A stretch of DNA of 49,632 nucleotides from Planctomycetales bacterium (GCA_027449865.1 DAIDKV010000270.1:1-49632), one strand, 5' to 3'. Shown: positions 1-15,198, counted from the first letter of the stretch. Translations and numbers: made by a program. The notes: generated by a model from the sequence alone, not told the origin.

Positions 1-87
1 CGCAAGACTCGCTTCCGGCTGCTGGCCCGGCTTTGCCGGACGGGATTGGTTACCCGCAGGGTTCCGGTAAAAGGTTTCTCGTTGTGA
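1..87 (+). CDS. Possible 3' end of a gene cut by the window edge
   Basis: Reading from base 1 gives 28 codons ending in TGA at 85-87. The peptide is basic and contains KTRFRLLARLCRTGLVTRR, which has the look of a transposase or other DNA-binding tail, but the stretch is too short to assign. No start is visible because the window begins inside it. The reading could be chance; composition alone does not settle it. Confidence 0.25.
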   Translation, partial: RKTRFRLLARLCRTGLVTRRVPVKGFSL

Positions 88-433
88 GCGATCCTCCTTT
101 TCCGAGCTTCTTGGCGCAAGGACGCAGCTAGTTCTTGACGGACGGGAAACGGGGATAAAGGGACAGGAGCCGAATCGACATCTGTCATTGGCCCCGCCGA
201 CGGGCCGGTCGCCGGATCCCCCGGCCTCGTCGCTCCCGGATGACCCGGGACGAAGTCGTCCCGCCCGCCGCCCGCGAGCCCGAGCGTTCCCTTCTCCCCG
301 AGGCGGGCGCCGCTCCGTTCCGGCCGTCCCCGCGGCCACCCGGCCCGATCTGGCCATCTGGCGCCCGGCATCCCGCCGGACCGGACCCACCGATCGGCTT
401 GGAGGGAAATTGGTGTTGGAGGGAAATTGGTGT
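88..433. other. GC-rich non-coding stretch upstream of the IS110 remnant
   Basis: I see no convincing gene here. The several open frames in 188-644 are rich in Pro, Arg and Ala and look like chance frames in GC-rich DNA. Bases near 151-175 contain GGGGATAAAGGGACAGGAGCC-type sequence (quoted only in part as GGGGATAAAGGGACAGG), which resembles the GGGACAGG-type ends of REP or small transposon repeats. That resemblance is an impression only. A short tandem duplication closes the stretch and is listed separately. Confidence 0.4.
400..433 (+). repeat. Perfect 17-bp tandem duplication
   Basis: TGGAGGGAAATTGGTGT occurs twice in direct tandem, at 400-416 and 417-433, with no mismatch. It sits about 265 bases upstream of the IS110 transposase start and could mark the outer edge of the element or an insertion scar. 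Confidence 0.85.
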
Positions 434-697
434 CAGCCGTCACGCCGCCCTTCGGGCGGCACCCGAACCGATGAAAACCGATTCGTCTCTGGGTAGTCTG
501 GGAGGATGCCTCGCACGGGTCTTACGCCGGAATTCACTTGGTGCTTCGAGCCCGCGTGTCAGCCTGGCGAAGTGGCTTCGTGCGTACCCGAACTTGTCGC
601 CCGCTTGCCTCACCGAGGCCGGCGGAGCACGTAGAGCAGAGTGACGCTCTCCCGCGATGTCCCCGCCCGTGCGAGGCCCCTTTGGGGAGGCTCGCCG
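434..697 (+). ncRNA. IS110 left non-coding end, candidate bridge-RNA region
   Basis: IS110-group elements carry a structured RNA, the bridge RNA, in the non-coding end upstream of the recombinase gene. This region occupies that position and contains clear stem-loops, for example a CGAAG-TGG-CTTCG type hairpin near 568-580 and GAGGCCCC-TTT-GGGGAGGCTC at 673-693. The last hairpin buries the GGGGAGG ribosome binding site just before the ATG at 698. The RNA assignment is inferred from position, and its true ends are unknown. Confidence 0.25.
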
Positions 698-1678
698 ATG
701 GATGTGCTTCACACCTGCTGCGCCGGACTCGGCGTCCACAAGCGGACCGTGGTCGCCACCGTCCGGAGGGTCGACCCCGCTGGCAAGGTCTCGAGAACGA
801 CGAAGACCTTCGCCACCATGACCTGCGACCTGCTGGATCTGTCCGACTGGCTCGCCGGCCAGGGGGTCACGATCCTCGCGATGGAATCGACCGGCTCGTA
901 CTGGAAGCCCGTGTTCAACATCCTGGAGCTAAGCTTCCCGGTCGTCCTGGTCAGTGCTCATCACATCAAGCAGCTCCCCGGCCGCAAGACCGACGTCAAG
1001 GACAGCGAGTGGATCGCCCAACTGCTGCAACACGGCCTGCTACGGCCCAGCTTCGTCCCACCGCGAGCGACCCGCGACCTACGGGACCTGACCCGGCAAC
1101 GGACCCAATTGATCCGCGAGAAGACCGGCGTGGCCAACCGGATTCAGAAGGTCCTGGAGGATGCCAACGTCAAGTTGGCGTCGGTCGCATCGAATGTTCT
1201 GGGCGTCTCCGGTCGAGAGATGATCGAGGCGATCATCCGCGGCGAATACGACCTGATGAAGGTCGCCGAGCTGGCACGGCGACGGCTGCGATCGAAGATC
1301 CCGCAGCTCCGGCAGGCGTTGCGGGGTGCCGTGACCGACCATCATCGCTTCCTGCTGCGCTCGCATATGGACCACCTGGCGCACCTGGAGCGACTGATCG
1401 GCCGTTATGACGATCGGATCGACGAGGCGCTGCACCCCTTTGGCGAGGAGGTCCGGAGGCTGCTGACGATCCCGGGGGTCGCCCAGCGAGTCGCTGAGGT
1501 GGTCCTGGCAGAGATCGGCCTGGACATGTCGAGATTCCCGACGGCCGCCATCTGGCGGCGGCCACCGGCGACAGTACGGCCGGCCTCTGGGATGCCGTCA
1601 CAGGTCGTCCAATCCGCCGGCTCGCACCAGGCATGGCCGTCCTCAACGCCATTGCCTTCTCACCCGACGGCCGCCTGA
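698..1678 (+). pseudogene. IS110-family transposase, truncated and probably dead
   Basis: The N-terminal part is a good DEDD (RuvC-like) transposase of the IS110 group: GLxVHKRTVVATV near residue 10, AMESTGSYWKPV near 66, KTDVKDSEW near 98, then the helical linker and the start of the C-terminal Transposase_20 domain (LLTIPGVAQRVAEVVLAEIG). Two lesions are visible. The first catalytic Asp of the usual GLDVHK motif is Gly here (codon 731-733, GGC where the family has GAC). The similarity also stops at about base 1540 after LDMSRFP, so the serine-bearing C-terminal region is gone. The remaining 43 or so codons are out-of-frame WD40 sequence. ATG 698 is chosen because the family N-terminus starts there; the frame stays open back to 641. 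The regulator hairpin upstream is described under 434-697. Confidence 0.85.
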
Positions 1679-1758
1679 TCGCCCTGGGCGGGAACGACGG
1701 CGTCCTCCGACTCTGGAACGTCGCGGCCCTCCTCAACACGCCCGAAGATCCCGATTAA
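1537..1758 (+). pseudogene. C-terminal remnant of a WD40-repeat protein
   Basis: In the frame that ends at TAA 1756-1758 the sequence reads PDGRHLAAATGDSTAGLWD, then AFSPDGRLIALGGNDGVLRLWN. These are two classic WD40 blades (SPDGxxLA...GxDGxxRLWD/N), followed by a short tail. The fragment has no start and is joined at about 1537-1540 to the truncated IS110 transposase, in a different frame. Planctomycetes carry many large WD40/kinase proteins, and this is the end of one destroyed by the element. The matching N-terminal half is not found in bases 1-640, so the event involved a deletion or rearrangement and was not a simple insertion. Confidence 0.8.
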
Positions 1759-1987
1759 GGTCCGCCGCCTGCCGACGACCCCCCCGACGCTGCTCGCTTT
1801 TCCATCCGCCCGAGATCCCTTAAGATGCAGGAACCCGCCCCACGGTCCGGGTCCCGCCTCACGAGCCCGGCGCGCCGGGTTCGCGCCGGTTCCCCACGAT
1901 CGCATCGAGTCGCGGACGGACGCCGGACGGGGCGCGGAGCCCGGGTCCATCGACCCGGGCCCATCGGCCAGCGCGAGGGCAAGAGTC

Positions 1988-5158
<3,171 letters not shown>

Positions 5159-5163
5159 GTCCG

Positions 5164-5984
5164 ATGCGACCGCTCTTCCCCGGTATGGACCCGTGGCTGG
5201 AGGATCCCGACCTCTGGCCCGACGTCCATAACAGCCTGATCGTCTCGATCCGCGATGCGGTGGCGCCCAAGGTTCGCCCTCGATATTTCGTGGGGATCGA
5301 GTCTCGCTCGACGATTCTCAGCGGCCTCGATCACGATGAGTTGTACAGGCCGGATGTGGCGATTCACACAACGGATTCCACGCTGTCAGAGCGCGAGGGC
5401 AGCATCGCTGTCCTGGAGCGCGTTGATGCGGAGACATTCCATGTGGTGATCCCGATGCCTCTCGATGAAATCGAGGAGACCTTTCTGACGATCCAGGAAT
5501 TGCCTGGTCGTCGGCTCGTCACCGTCGTCGAGATCCTATCCCCCACCAACAAGAAGACGAAGAAGGCTCGCGAGGAGTATCTCGAGAAGCGTCAGGAGCA
5601 CCTGGCGGCCGGCGTGAATTTCGTCGAGATCGACCTCCTCCGATCGGGTAGCCCGATGCCCCCGGAAGGGCCTCGGCATCCGAGCGATTACCGCATTTTG
5701 ATCTTCCGTCCGAGGACGGAACAGAATGCCCATCTTTACGGGTTTTCGTACAGGGCCGAAATCCCTCGCATACCCATCCCGTTACTCCCCGGGGATTCGG
5801 AACCAACCCTGGAATTGAACCGGCTCCTGCACGAACTCTACGATCGGGCCGGGTACGACCTGACGATCGACTACCGCCATCCACCCAGGCCCCGACTCCG
5901 CAAGGCCGATCAGACCTGGGCCGACGCCATCATCGCCCAGTCCCTCGGCACGTCCCCCGCAACTCCCAACGGAGGAACCACGCC

Positions 5985-5988
<4 letters not shown>
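5164..5988 (+). CDS. DUF4058 family protein
   Basis: A 274-residue protein beginning MRPLFPGMDPWLEDPDLWPD, the hallmark N-terminus of DUF4058. It contains the usual VVEILSPTNKK motif (about residue 120) followed by a helical KKAREEYLEKRQ stretch and FVEIDLLRSG, an arrangement that recalls PD-(D/E)XK-like folds (E-I-L-S-P then E-I-D-L-L). The family is known in cyanobacteria and planctomycetes, and its function is unknown. The start at 5164 is supported by AAGGAG at the end of the preceding gene, and its stop overlaps the next start (ATGA, 5985-5988). It is the middle gene of a tightly coupled three-gene unit, an unusual place because the flanking pair normally sits side by side. Confidence 0.9.
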
Positions 5989-7421
<1,433 letters not shown>

Positions 7422-7721
7422 GTGGCGTCCCATCTTTTGTGACACAGGCTGATCGTGAGAAAATCAGGAGCGTTGGCCGACGCCTTTGGCCTTCGGGGAG
7501 GCGTCGACTGCGATATTCTCGAGATCGCGGCCGATCACCACCGGATCGTCTCCGGCGAGATCCTGCCGACAAAACCTGATGGCAAATCGGTCATCTACAA
7601 CCCTTGACAGCTCCGAAAGCATTGATGACGATCCATTCACTGGATCTCGGAATGTTCTCCCGGGCCCGAATATAACGAACTTCGACCGGCCCCGGCCGGT
7701 AGGAAAGGTAAGGGGATCGAC
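7422..7721. other. Intergenic stretch with a possible gene remnant
   Basis: About 300 bases separate the DUF1501 stop from the next firm start. No clear promoter or RNA was recognised. Two opposite short readings look protein-like: a plus-strand GTG frame 7455-7607 and the end of a minus-strand frame reaching in from 8060. They cannot both be real. The plus frame is listed separately at low confidence. Confidence 0.4.
7455..7607 (+). pseudogene. Possible small ORF or gene remnant
   Basis: A GTG frame of 50 codons ends at TGA 7605-7607 and contains DAFGLRGGVDCDILEIAADH and later SGEILPTKPDGKSVIYNP. It has the amino-acid balance of a true protein but no recognised family and no strong ribosome binding site. 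It may be the tail of a decayed gene. The opposite strand is also open over the same bases. Confidence 0.25.
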
Positions 7722-8258
7722 ATGCAACGTCCGATCCGTGTGGTCCGTCCGATCCTCGAGGGCATGGAAGACCGCATGTCGCTTTCGGCGGCCATCCAAT
7801 CGCTTAAGGAGACTCACTCTTTGGTCCGCCGATCGAGCAGTCTGGCCGGGCTCCATGGGACACTCCAGGGAGAGTACCAGATCCTGATACCCAACCCGGA
7901 CGTAGGGGCCATCTACCAGCTTTCGGGCCAGGGAAATGTGAACAGACTCGGCCCAACGACGGTTTCGGCGACCTTTGACGGTCTCGGCTTCATCGCTCGG
8001 GGCCAGGTGCAGGGCGACCTTACACTTGACGGGCGCCCTGGTGTTTCCATCAATCTTCACCTCATGGCGAGAGGGGAGCAGGTTGGTTTCTCGGCCCTGC
8101 CGTCCACGTACTCGTATCGGATTATGGGTAGCACAGGCACTCGGGGCATTCTCCGCGGGACCGGCCTCGTCACTCTAAGGCTCACTCCGGGTCTTCCCGG
8201 CGGCCCAGGGCATTTCTCGATCGTCCTGACTCGCGCGCTTCGTGGGCATCACGCCTGA
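7722..8258 (+). CDS. Exported protein with LExxEDR-type N-terminus
   Basis: 178 residues. The start reads RPIRVVRPILEGMEDRMSLSA, a variant of the LEPLEDR (LEPR-XLL) segment found at the N-terminus of many planctomycete surface or exported proteins. The rest is predicted beta-rich with alternating polar/apolar residues (GTLQGEYQILIP, GQGNVNRLGPTTVSATFDG, RGQVQGDLTLDG) and no known catalytic motif. The ATG at 7722 lies directly before the motif, which supports the start. It stands alone, with 166 bases before queF. Likely cell-envelope protein of unknown role. Confidence 0.75.
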   Translation: MQRPIRVVRPILEGMEDRMSLSAAIQSLKETHSLVRRSSSLAGLHGTLQGEYQILIPNPDVGAIYQLSGQGNVNRLGPTTVSATFDGLGFIARGQVQGDLTLDGRPGVSINLHLMARGEQVGFSALPSTYSYRIMGSTGTRGILRGTGLVTLRLTPGLPGGPGHFSIVLTRALRGHHA

Positions 8259-8291
8259 GCGTCGCCTGCATCTCGCACGAGATTCGAAACG

Positions 8292-8328
8292 CCGGAACTT
8301 CCGGGACGCCGACCGATTGTATTAGAAT
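8292..8328 (+). promoter_or_regulatory. Palindrome overlapping a weak promoter upstream of queF
   Basis: CCGGAA-C-TTCCGG (8292-8304) is a perfect 6-1-6 palindrome. Eighteen bases after TTCCGG (8299-8304, weak -35) comes TAGAAT (8323-8328, good -10). The geometry suits a sigma-70-type promoter with an operator over the -35. No preQ1 riboswitch pattern (A-rich tail pairing with a short hairpin loop) was found between here and queF. Confidence 0.3.
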
Positions 8329-8424
8329 AAACGTTGATGGTCGTCGCGACGGCCCCTCAAAACAGAGACGGAGCCGGTCGATGACCTGCTGCGCCTGGCT
8401 CGAGAGTACTCCTGAGGAATCGAC

Positions 8425-8775
8425 ATGCCGGCCCCGGTCGAAACGTTCGCGAACCAGTTCCCCGATCGCGATTACGAGATCGAGATCTCCTACCCGGAAT
8501 TCACGGCCGTTTGCCCCAAGACCGGCCAGCCTGACTTCGGGACGATCGTCATCACGTACGTCCCGGACGCGACCTGCCTGGAGCTAAAGAGCTTGAAGCT
8601 CTACTTCTGCGATTACCGGAATCGCGGGATCTATTACGAGCACTCGATCAATACGATCCTCGACGAGTTGGTGGCCTCGTGCCGACCGAGACGGATGAAA
8701 ATCGTCGGCCATTTCAACCCACGGGGCGGGATGACCTCGCGGATCACGGCAGTTTACGAGGTGGGCCGGGTCTGA
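8425..8775 (+). CDS. queF: NADPH-dependent preQ0 reductase QueF
   Basis: 116 residues, the usual size of the single-domain (type I, YkvM-like) enzyme. It reduces 7-cyano-7-deazaguanine to 7-aminomethyl-7-deazaguanine in queuosine synthesis. The active-site block is EFTAVCPKTGQPDFGTI, with Cys30 as the nucleophile and Asp37 as the acid. SLKLYFCDYRNRGIYYEHSIN is the typical family segment that carries the substrate-binding Glu, and GHFNPRGG is the conserved C-terminal motif. GAGGA lies about eight bases before the ATG. No queC, queD or queE is in the window, so the rest of the pathway must be elsewhere. Confidence 0.97.
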   Translation: MPAPVETFANQFPDRDYEIEISYPEFTAVCPKTGQPDFGTIVITYVPDATCLELKSLKLYFCDYRNRGIYYEHSINTILDELVASCRPRRMKIVGHFNPRGGMTSRITAVYEVGRV

Positions 8776-8802
8776 CGGGTTTGATCGACATCCGGAGACA
8801 TT

Positions 8803-9594
8803 ATGAGACCCGGGATCATCACCCTCACAACCGACTTCGGACTGCACGGCCCCTACGTCGCGGCGGTCAAGGGGGTCTTGCTTGAGCGGGCCCCCGACGT
8901 AACGATCGTCGATGTGAGTCACACAATCGCGCCTCAGAACGTACTGGAAGGCGGGTTTGTACTGGCGAATATTGTCGACGCATTCCCAGCCGGGACGGTT
9001 CACCTGGCCGTTGTCGACCCGGGTGTCGGGACGGATCGACGTCTGATCGCCGTAGCATCAGCAGGCCATTGGTTTGTCCTACCCGACAACGGATTGATTA
9101 CTGGAGTGATCCGGTGCCGGCCCCCTGACGAGGTTCGAGCGATCACTAGCCCAACCATCCGCCGCGCCCTGGTCTCTTCGACCTTCCACGGACGCGACCT
9201 TCTGGCGCCGGCTGCCGCCCACCTGGCGATGGGTCAGTCTCCGGAAGAGCTCGGCCCGAAGCTGGAACGGTTCATCACTCTCCGGAACTTCGAGCCGACC
9301 CGCGAGGATCGGAGTGCGGTGGGCGAAGTGATCTTCAAGGACACATTCGGCAACCTGATTACCAACATCCATACCGACCACCTGGGCCTCACACCAGCGG
9401 AGTGCTGGGAGATCGAGATCGCCGGCGAGCGAATCGTCGGGATCGTGGGTACGTACGGAGAGCGGTCACCTGGCCAACTCATCGCCCTGACTGGCAGCTC
9501 GGGATGGCTGGAGGTCGCCGTGGTTAATGGCGACGCTGCCAGACTTCTCTCCGCTGGAGCGGGGACCACGGTCCGAATAAGGATGACGAACTGA
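8803..9594 (+). CDS. SAM hydrolase / DUF62 family (adenosine-forming)
   Basis: 263 residues. The N-terminal ITLTTDFGLHGPYVAAVKG and VDVSHTIAPQNVLEGGFVL, then VHLAVVDPGVGTDRRLIAV and the STFHGRDLLAPAAAHLA block, are diagnostic of the SAM hydroxide adenosyltransferase family related to chlorinase/fluorinase. Members without the halide-specific loops split S-adenosylmethionine with water to adenosine and methionine. The Asp-Arg-His set of the family can be placed in TDFG, PGVGTDRR and FHGRD. GGAG precedes the ATG. It follows queF by 27 bases and is probably cotranscribed with it. A link through SAM-dependent queuosine steps is only a guess. Confidence 0.92.
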   Translation: MRPGIITLTTDFGLHGPYVAAVKGVLLERAPDVTIVDVSHTIAPQNVLEGGFVLANIVDAFPAGTVHLAVVDPGVGTDRRLIAVASAGHWFVLPDNGLITGVIRCRPPDEVRAITSPTIRRALVSSTFHGRDLLAPAAAHLAMGQSPEELGPKLERFITLRNFEPTREDRSAVGEVIFKDTFGNLITNIHTDHLGLTPAECWEIEIAGERIVGIVGTYGERSPGQLIALTGSSGWLEVAVVNGDAARLLSAGAGTTVRIRMTN

Positions 9595-9633
9595 GATCCC
9601 CGGGATCCCTCCCATCGCGTGAGGAACGCCGCC

Positions 9634-10848
9634 ATGAGCCGCAAGATCCCGAACCAGCCCCATCCAACCCCGGATCCCGAGAAGCCCCACGGTCTGCCCC
9701 GAAGCGACGGGTCAGGCCATTCGTCCCGAGGACCGAGCTCCCTATCTCGAAACGATCCGTCTGATTTTCCAGCACCCAGCGACGACGCACCGGTTTACGA
9801 CTCCGTCCTCGACGATTTGAGCCGTGTCCTCTCCGAATCGATCGAGTCCCCGGAGCCCGACCCAAATCTCGAACCCTCCAGCGACCGGCCGGCTGCCGCA
9901 GCGGATCCCGAGATCGGTGTCCCGATCCACCAATCGGTCAAGGTCCCGAGAACCTCGGAGATCTTTCGCTCCGTGATCGGCCAGCCGGTAGAAGCGGGCA
10001 CCTCGACCCTTGCCACCTCGCCGATCCAGAGCGATCGTGAAGGCGTCGATCTTTCCTTCCGGCCTGAGTCCTCGCCGCCTGGAATCCAGCCAATCACATC
10101 TGATTCCGCCGATGGCGATCGCCCGGAGGAAACCCCGATCCCCTGGGGCCAGATCGCGTTGCTCACCTATGCGAGCGCACTGACGTTCGCCCTGATCTGG
10201 CTGATTGGGACAGGGCGAATCCTGAAGCCGAATCCGCCAGACCCGCACCTGACGGCTACCCGGTCGTCTGCGCCCGAACCGCTCCGCCCCCCGGCCGACG
10301 CCCTCGACTCGACTCCTTCCCCGCCGATTCCGCCTGAGAACCTCACCCGACTCGGCCGTTCGCTCCGGATCGGCGAGATTGAGGTCACCCCCCTGGAGAT
10401 CGAGGCCGGTCCTGTGGCTCTGATCCACGCAATCCATCCAGGGACCAGCCGTCGCGAGGATCATTGTCTGATCCTTCGGCTTCGACTGTCGAACCGATCC
10501 GAAGATCGGACGTTCTCGCCGCTGGATCGCAATTTCGTCCGGGATCGGGATCTTCGGATGTACGATCCATACATCGCTGCGGCCGGTGGGCAGAGCATCC
10601 GTCTCTTCCCACTCGCGATCGATAGCGAATGGAAGATTCGCGGACAGACATTTCCCGAGCTAGGACCAGGCGAATCCGCCGAAACACTGGTCGTCGCCGA
10701 GTCAGGTTCGGCCGAGCAGATGGCTGGAGAGATGACCTGGCGCATCCGGGTCCGAACCGGCGTTTACCGAAGCGACATGATCGGCGTCGAGTTCAACCAG
10801 GACCAGGTTCAACACCGCGAAACGCTCTCGCCGATCGATGGGGAATAA
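9634..10848 (+). CDS. Single-pass membrane protein with Ig-like outer domain, unknown
   Basis: 404 residues from ATG 9634 (GAGGA eight bases upstream; an in-frame GTG at 9619 is less likely). Residues 1-170 are Pro/Ser/Asp-rich and probably disordered. One transmembrane helix follows (LLTYASALTFALIWLIGTG, about 180-198). The C-terminal 190 residues form a beta-rich domain with VALIHAIHPGTSRREDHCLILRLRLSNRS, a pattern similar to DUF4352-like extracellular Ig folds. No catalytic motif. The long cytoplasmic low-complexity arm and small outer domain suggest a sensor or scaffold; function is not assigned. Confidence 0.75.
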   Translation: MSRKIPNQPHPTPDPEKPHGLPRSDGSGHSSRGPSSLSRNDPSDFPAPSDDAPVYDSVLDDLSRVLSESIESPEPDPNLEPSSDRPAAAADPEIGVPIHQSVKVPRTSEIFRSVIGQPVEAGTSTLATSPIQSDREGVDLSFRPESSPPGIQPITSDSADGDRPEETPIPWGQIALLTYASALTFALIWLIGTGRILKPNPPDPHLTATRSSAPEPLRPPADALDSTPSPPIPPENLTRLGRSLRIGEIEVTPLEIEAGPVALIHAIHPGTSRREDHCLILRLRLSNRSEDRTFSPLDRNFVRDRDLRMYDPYIAAAGGQSIRLFPLAIDSEWKIRGQTFPELGPGESAETLVVAESGSAEQMAGEMTWRIRVRTGVYRSDMIGVEFNQDQVQHRETLSPIDGE

Positions 10849-10881
10849 TTATCCGCCGGTCCGCGAGAATCACGCAGCCCC

Positions 10882-11403
10882 CTAAACCCGCGATCGGCGC
10901 CGAGGTTGCGATCGAACATATCGGATGATCGTCGCCAGGGTCGGTTCCCAGACCGAAAGCGCGTGCGCCAATTCCACGCTGCCGTCCTCGCCACGGTCAG
11001 GCGCGAACTTGATCCGGTCGACCAGGTCGAGAAACTGCAAAAATTGACGAAACCGCTCCTCGCCCAGCAGCGCGGAAACCCGATTGTCTACCGCAATCTC
11101 CTCAGTGGTCCGGGCTCGGAATGAGGCGCCCAGGTGGCCTGACAGTGCATCGCGAAGACCAACAGAGAGCGCCAGCAATCTCCCACGCGCGCCCGAATCG
11201 ATCGAAGCGAGAGAACTCACCGACCCGTTCTCATGTCTTCGGCGCACCCGACGACGCCAACCCCACCCGCCGGCCAGAAGGATGGCCGCCGCCAGGAACA
11301 AGCAAGCCCCAATCATCCGCCAATCAAGCAAGGGGTCGCGCCAGGGCTCGGGGCCGAGGTTCGGTCGAGGTGGGATCAGTCCCACCGCTTTCTCTCCTAT
11401 CAC
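10882..11403 (-). CDS. Small membrane protein of a DUF58 (Bat-like) operon
   Basis: 173 residues with GTG start at 11403 overlapping the DUF58 stop (GTGA). One transmembrane helix (MIGACLFLAAAILLAGGWGW, about 29-48) is followed by a very basic stretch and a helical cytoplasmic domain ending in RRRSRV. Layout and position match the DUF4381-type protein that follows DUF58 genes in MoxR/Bat aerotolerance-type operons, but the sequence match is loose. It ends 33 bases from the stop of the convergent plus-strand gene. The MoxR ATPase normally found in such operons is absent from the window. Confidence 0.65.
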   Translation of the reverse strand: MIGEKAVGLIPPRPNLGPEPWRDPLLDWRMIGACLFLAAAILLAGGWGWRRRVRRRHENGSVSSLASIDSGARGRLLALSVGLRDALSGHLGASFRARTTEEIAVDNRVSALLGEERFRQFLQFLDLVDRIKFAPDRGEDGSVELAHALSVWEPTLATIIRYVRSQPRRRSRV

Positions 11404-12329
11404 GACGGCCCCCTCCGGGCGGCACGTCGGGAGAACAGCTCAATCAGCGGAACGATGGGGTCAAGTTCGGTCCGCATGGTGAAGCCCTGGATGCCCGCGT
11501 TGGTACACCAATGCCGGAATGCCGCCGAGCGGCGCATGCCTGAGTCAGCATGCACCGCCCCCACTCGACGTGAGCTCGTGTCAACGGTTCGGACCATCCC
11601 GGTCTCTGCATCCTCTAGCACGAGCAAGCCCACCTCGGGAAGTTCCAGCTCGCGTGGGTCGACAACCTGGAGAGCAATCGTATCGTGCCGGCGCGACGCG
11701 CGTCGCCAGGTAACCAGCGGCTCCTCGGTGATAAAGTCACTGATCACCACGATCATCGCTCGTCTGGCCGTCTGACGAACGCGGGCGAGACCGACACTCA
11801 GCTTTGTCTTTGAGGAGGTCGTTGGAGTCGCGACCAGCGCCCGAACCAACTGCGAGAGATGGCGAACACCTCCAGCCGGCGGAAGCTCGAGCTCGATGCG
11901 GTCGCTGACCAGGATCAGCCCGGCGCGGTCGCCGTTTTGAATGGCGGCGGTCGCCAGCAGAGCCGCCGACTGCGCAGCTCGGTCGGCCTTGGTCTTTCGC
12001 TCAGCCCCAAACCGCATGCTCGCCGAAACATCCACCACCAGCCAGAGAGTCAGCGACCGCTCCTCCACGAACCGACGGACAAATGGCCGCCCTTGCCGCG
12101 CGGTCACGTTCCAGTCAAGGTGCCGAACATCGTCGCCGGGCTCGTACGCTCGAAGCTCGGCAAATGTCAACCCAATTCCCGGCCGCGCCCCATGGTACGC
12201 TCCCGCAAGTTGCGAGACCGCATCGGGAGGCACCCGGAACCGCAGCCGACGCGCTCGACGTACAATGGCCGCCGCATCCACAGCGGGCGGCCCCGCACTG
12301 TTCTTTCTTCGTTGAAACGGCCAGATCAT
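11400..12329 (-). CDS. DUF58 protein with von Willebrand A-like fold
   Basis: 309 residues from ATG 12329 (MIWPFQRRKN). The frame is open to 12512 but the family N-terminus (RRARRLRFRVPPDAVSQLAGAYHGARPG) fits this start. It has the DUF58 core GLTFAELRAYEPGDDVRHLDWNVTAR, then LWLVVDVSASMRFG, whose DxSxS is the metal-adhesion (MIDAS) motif, and MIVVISDFITEE in place of the second metal loop. DUF58 proteins work with MoxR AAA+ ATPases in chaperone or metal-insertion-like tasks and are soluble. Divergent from the topoisomerase A gene, coupled to the membrane gene downstream. Confidence 0.92.
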   Translation of the reverse strand: MIWPFQRRKNSAGPPAVDAAAIVRRARRLRFRVPPDAVSQLAGAYHGARPGIGLTFAELRAYEPGDDVRHLDWNVTARQGRPFVRRFVEERSLTLWLVVDVSASMRFGAERKTKADRAAQSAALLATAAIQNGDRAGLILVSDRIELELPPAGGVRHLSQLVRALVATPTTSSKTKLSVGLARVRQTARRAMIVVISDFITEEPLVTWRRASRRHDTIALQVVDPRELELPEVGLLVLEDAETGMVRTVDTSSRRVGAVHADSGMRRSAAFRHWCTNAGIQGFTMRTELDPIVPLIELFSRRAARRGPS

Positions 12330-12512
12330 CTCGATCTCAATCCCCCCAGCAACCCACGACGGTGGAACCGTGTTGCCGTTTCCTCCGGAATTCGACAGAC
12401 TGCATTCTAATGGCGAACAGGGACTTGCAGCCAGGGAGCGGGCTTCCGTCCCCCGAGTGACCCGTCCTCCCCGGCGATCCAGACCCGGGAGACGCCGCAT
12501 TGATCGGCCCAC

Positions 12513-12664
12513 GACCTTGTGGTATAGTATACGCAGTTACAGCAACCCCCAGGGAAACTGGGATTGCGGGCCGGGGCGGTTGAAGGTCTGTTGAGAGGGG
12601 GGCCCGGCGATCGATCGGGGCGATCGGGTTTTGGGTGGGGTCGATTGCGATCGGGGCGCGAGTG
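12513..12664 (+). promoter_or_regulatory. Promoter-leader region of the topoisomerase A gene
   Basis: A good -10 (TATAGT, 12533-12538) lies inside GGTATAGTATAC, but no matching -35 at 16-18 bases was found. The leader then forms a hairpin, GCAA-CC-CCCAG (12542-12552), loop GGAAA, CTGGG-A-TTGC (12558-12567). Upstream bases also serve the divergent DUF58 gene. Promoter assignment is tentative. Confidence 0.35.
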
Positions 12665-15193
<2,529 letters not shown>

Positions 15194-15198
15194 CCGCC

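Noticed and set aside
188-644. Overlapping plus-strand open frames rich in Pro, Arg and Ala
   Set aside because: They look like chance frames in very GC-rich DNA: no family, no ribosome binding site, no balanced amino-acid use.
7464-8060. Minus-strand frame opposite the LExxEDR gene
   Set aside because: Most of it is the reverse of a better plus-strand gene with an N-terminal motif; only its last 50 codons look protein-like, noted as a finding.
8259-8424. Possible preQ1 riboswitch upstream of queF
   Set aside because: No hairpin with an A-rich 3' tail and no match to the short preQ1-I core was found in this stretch.
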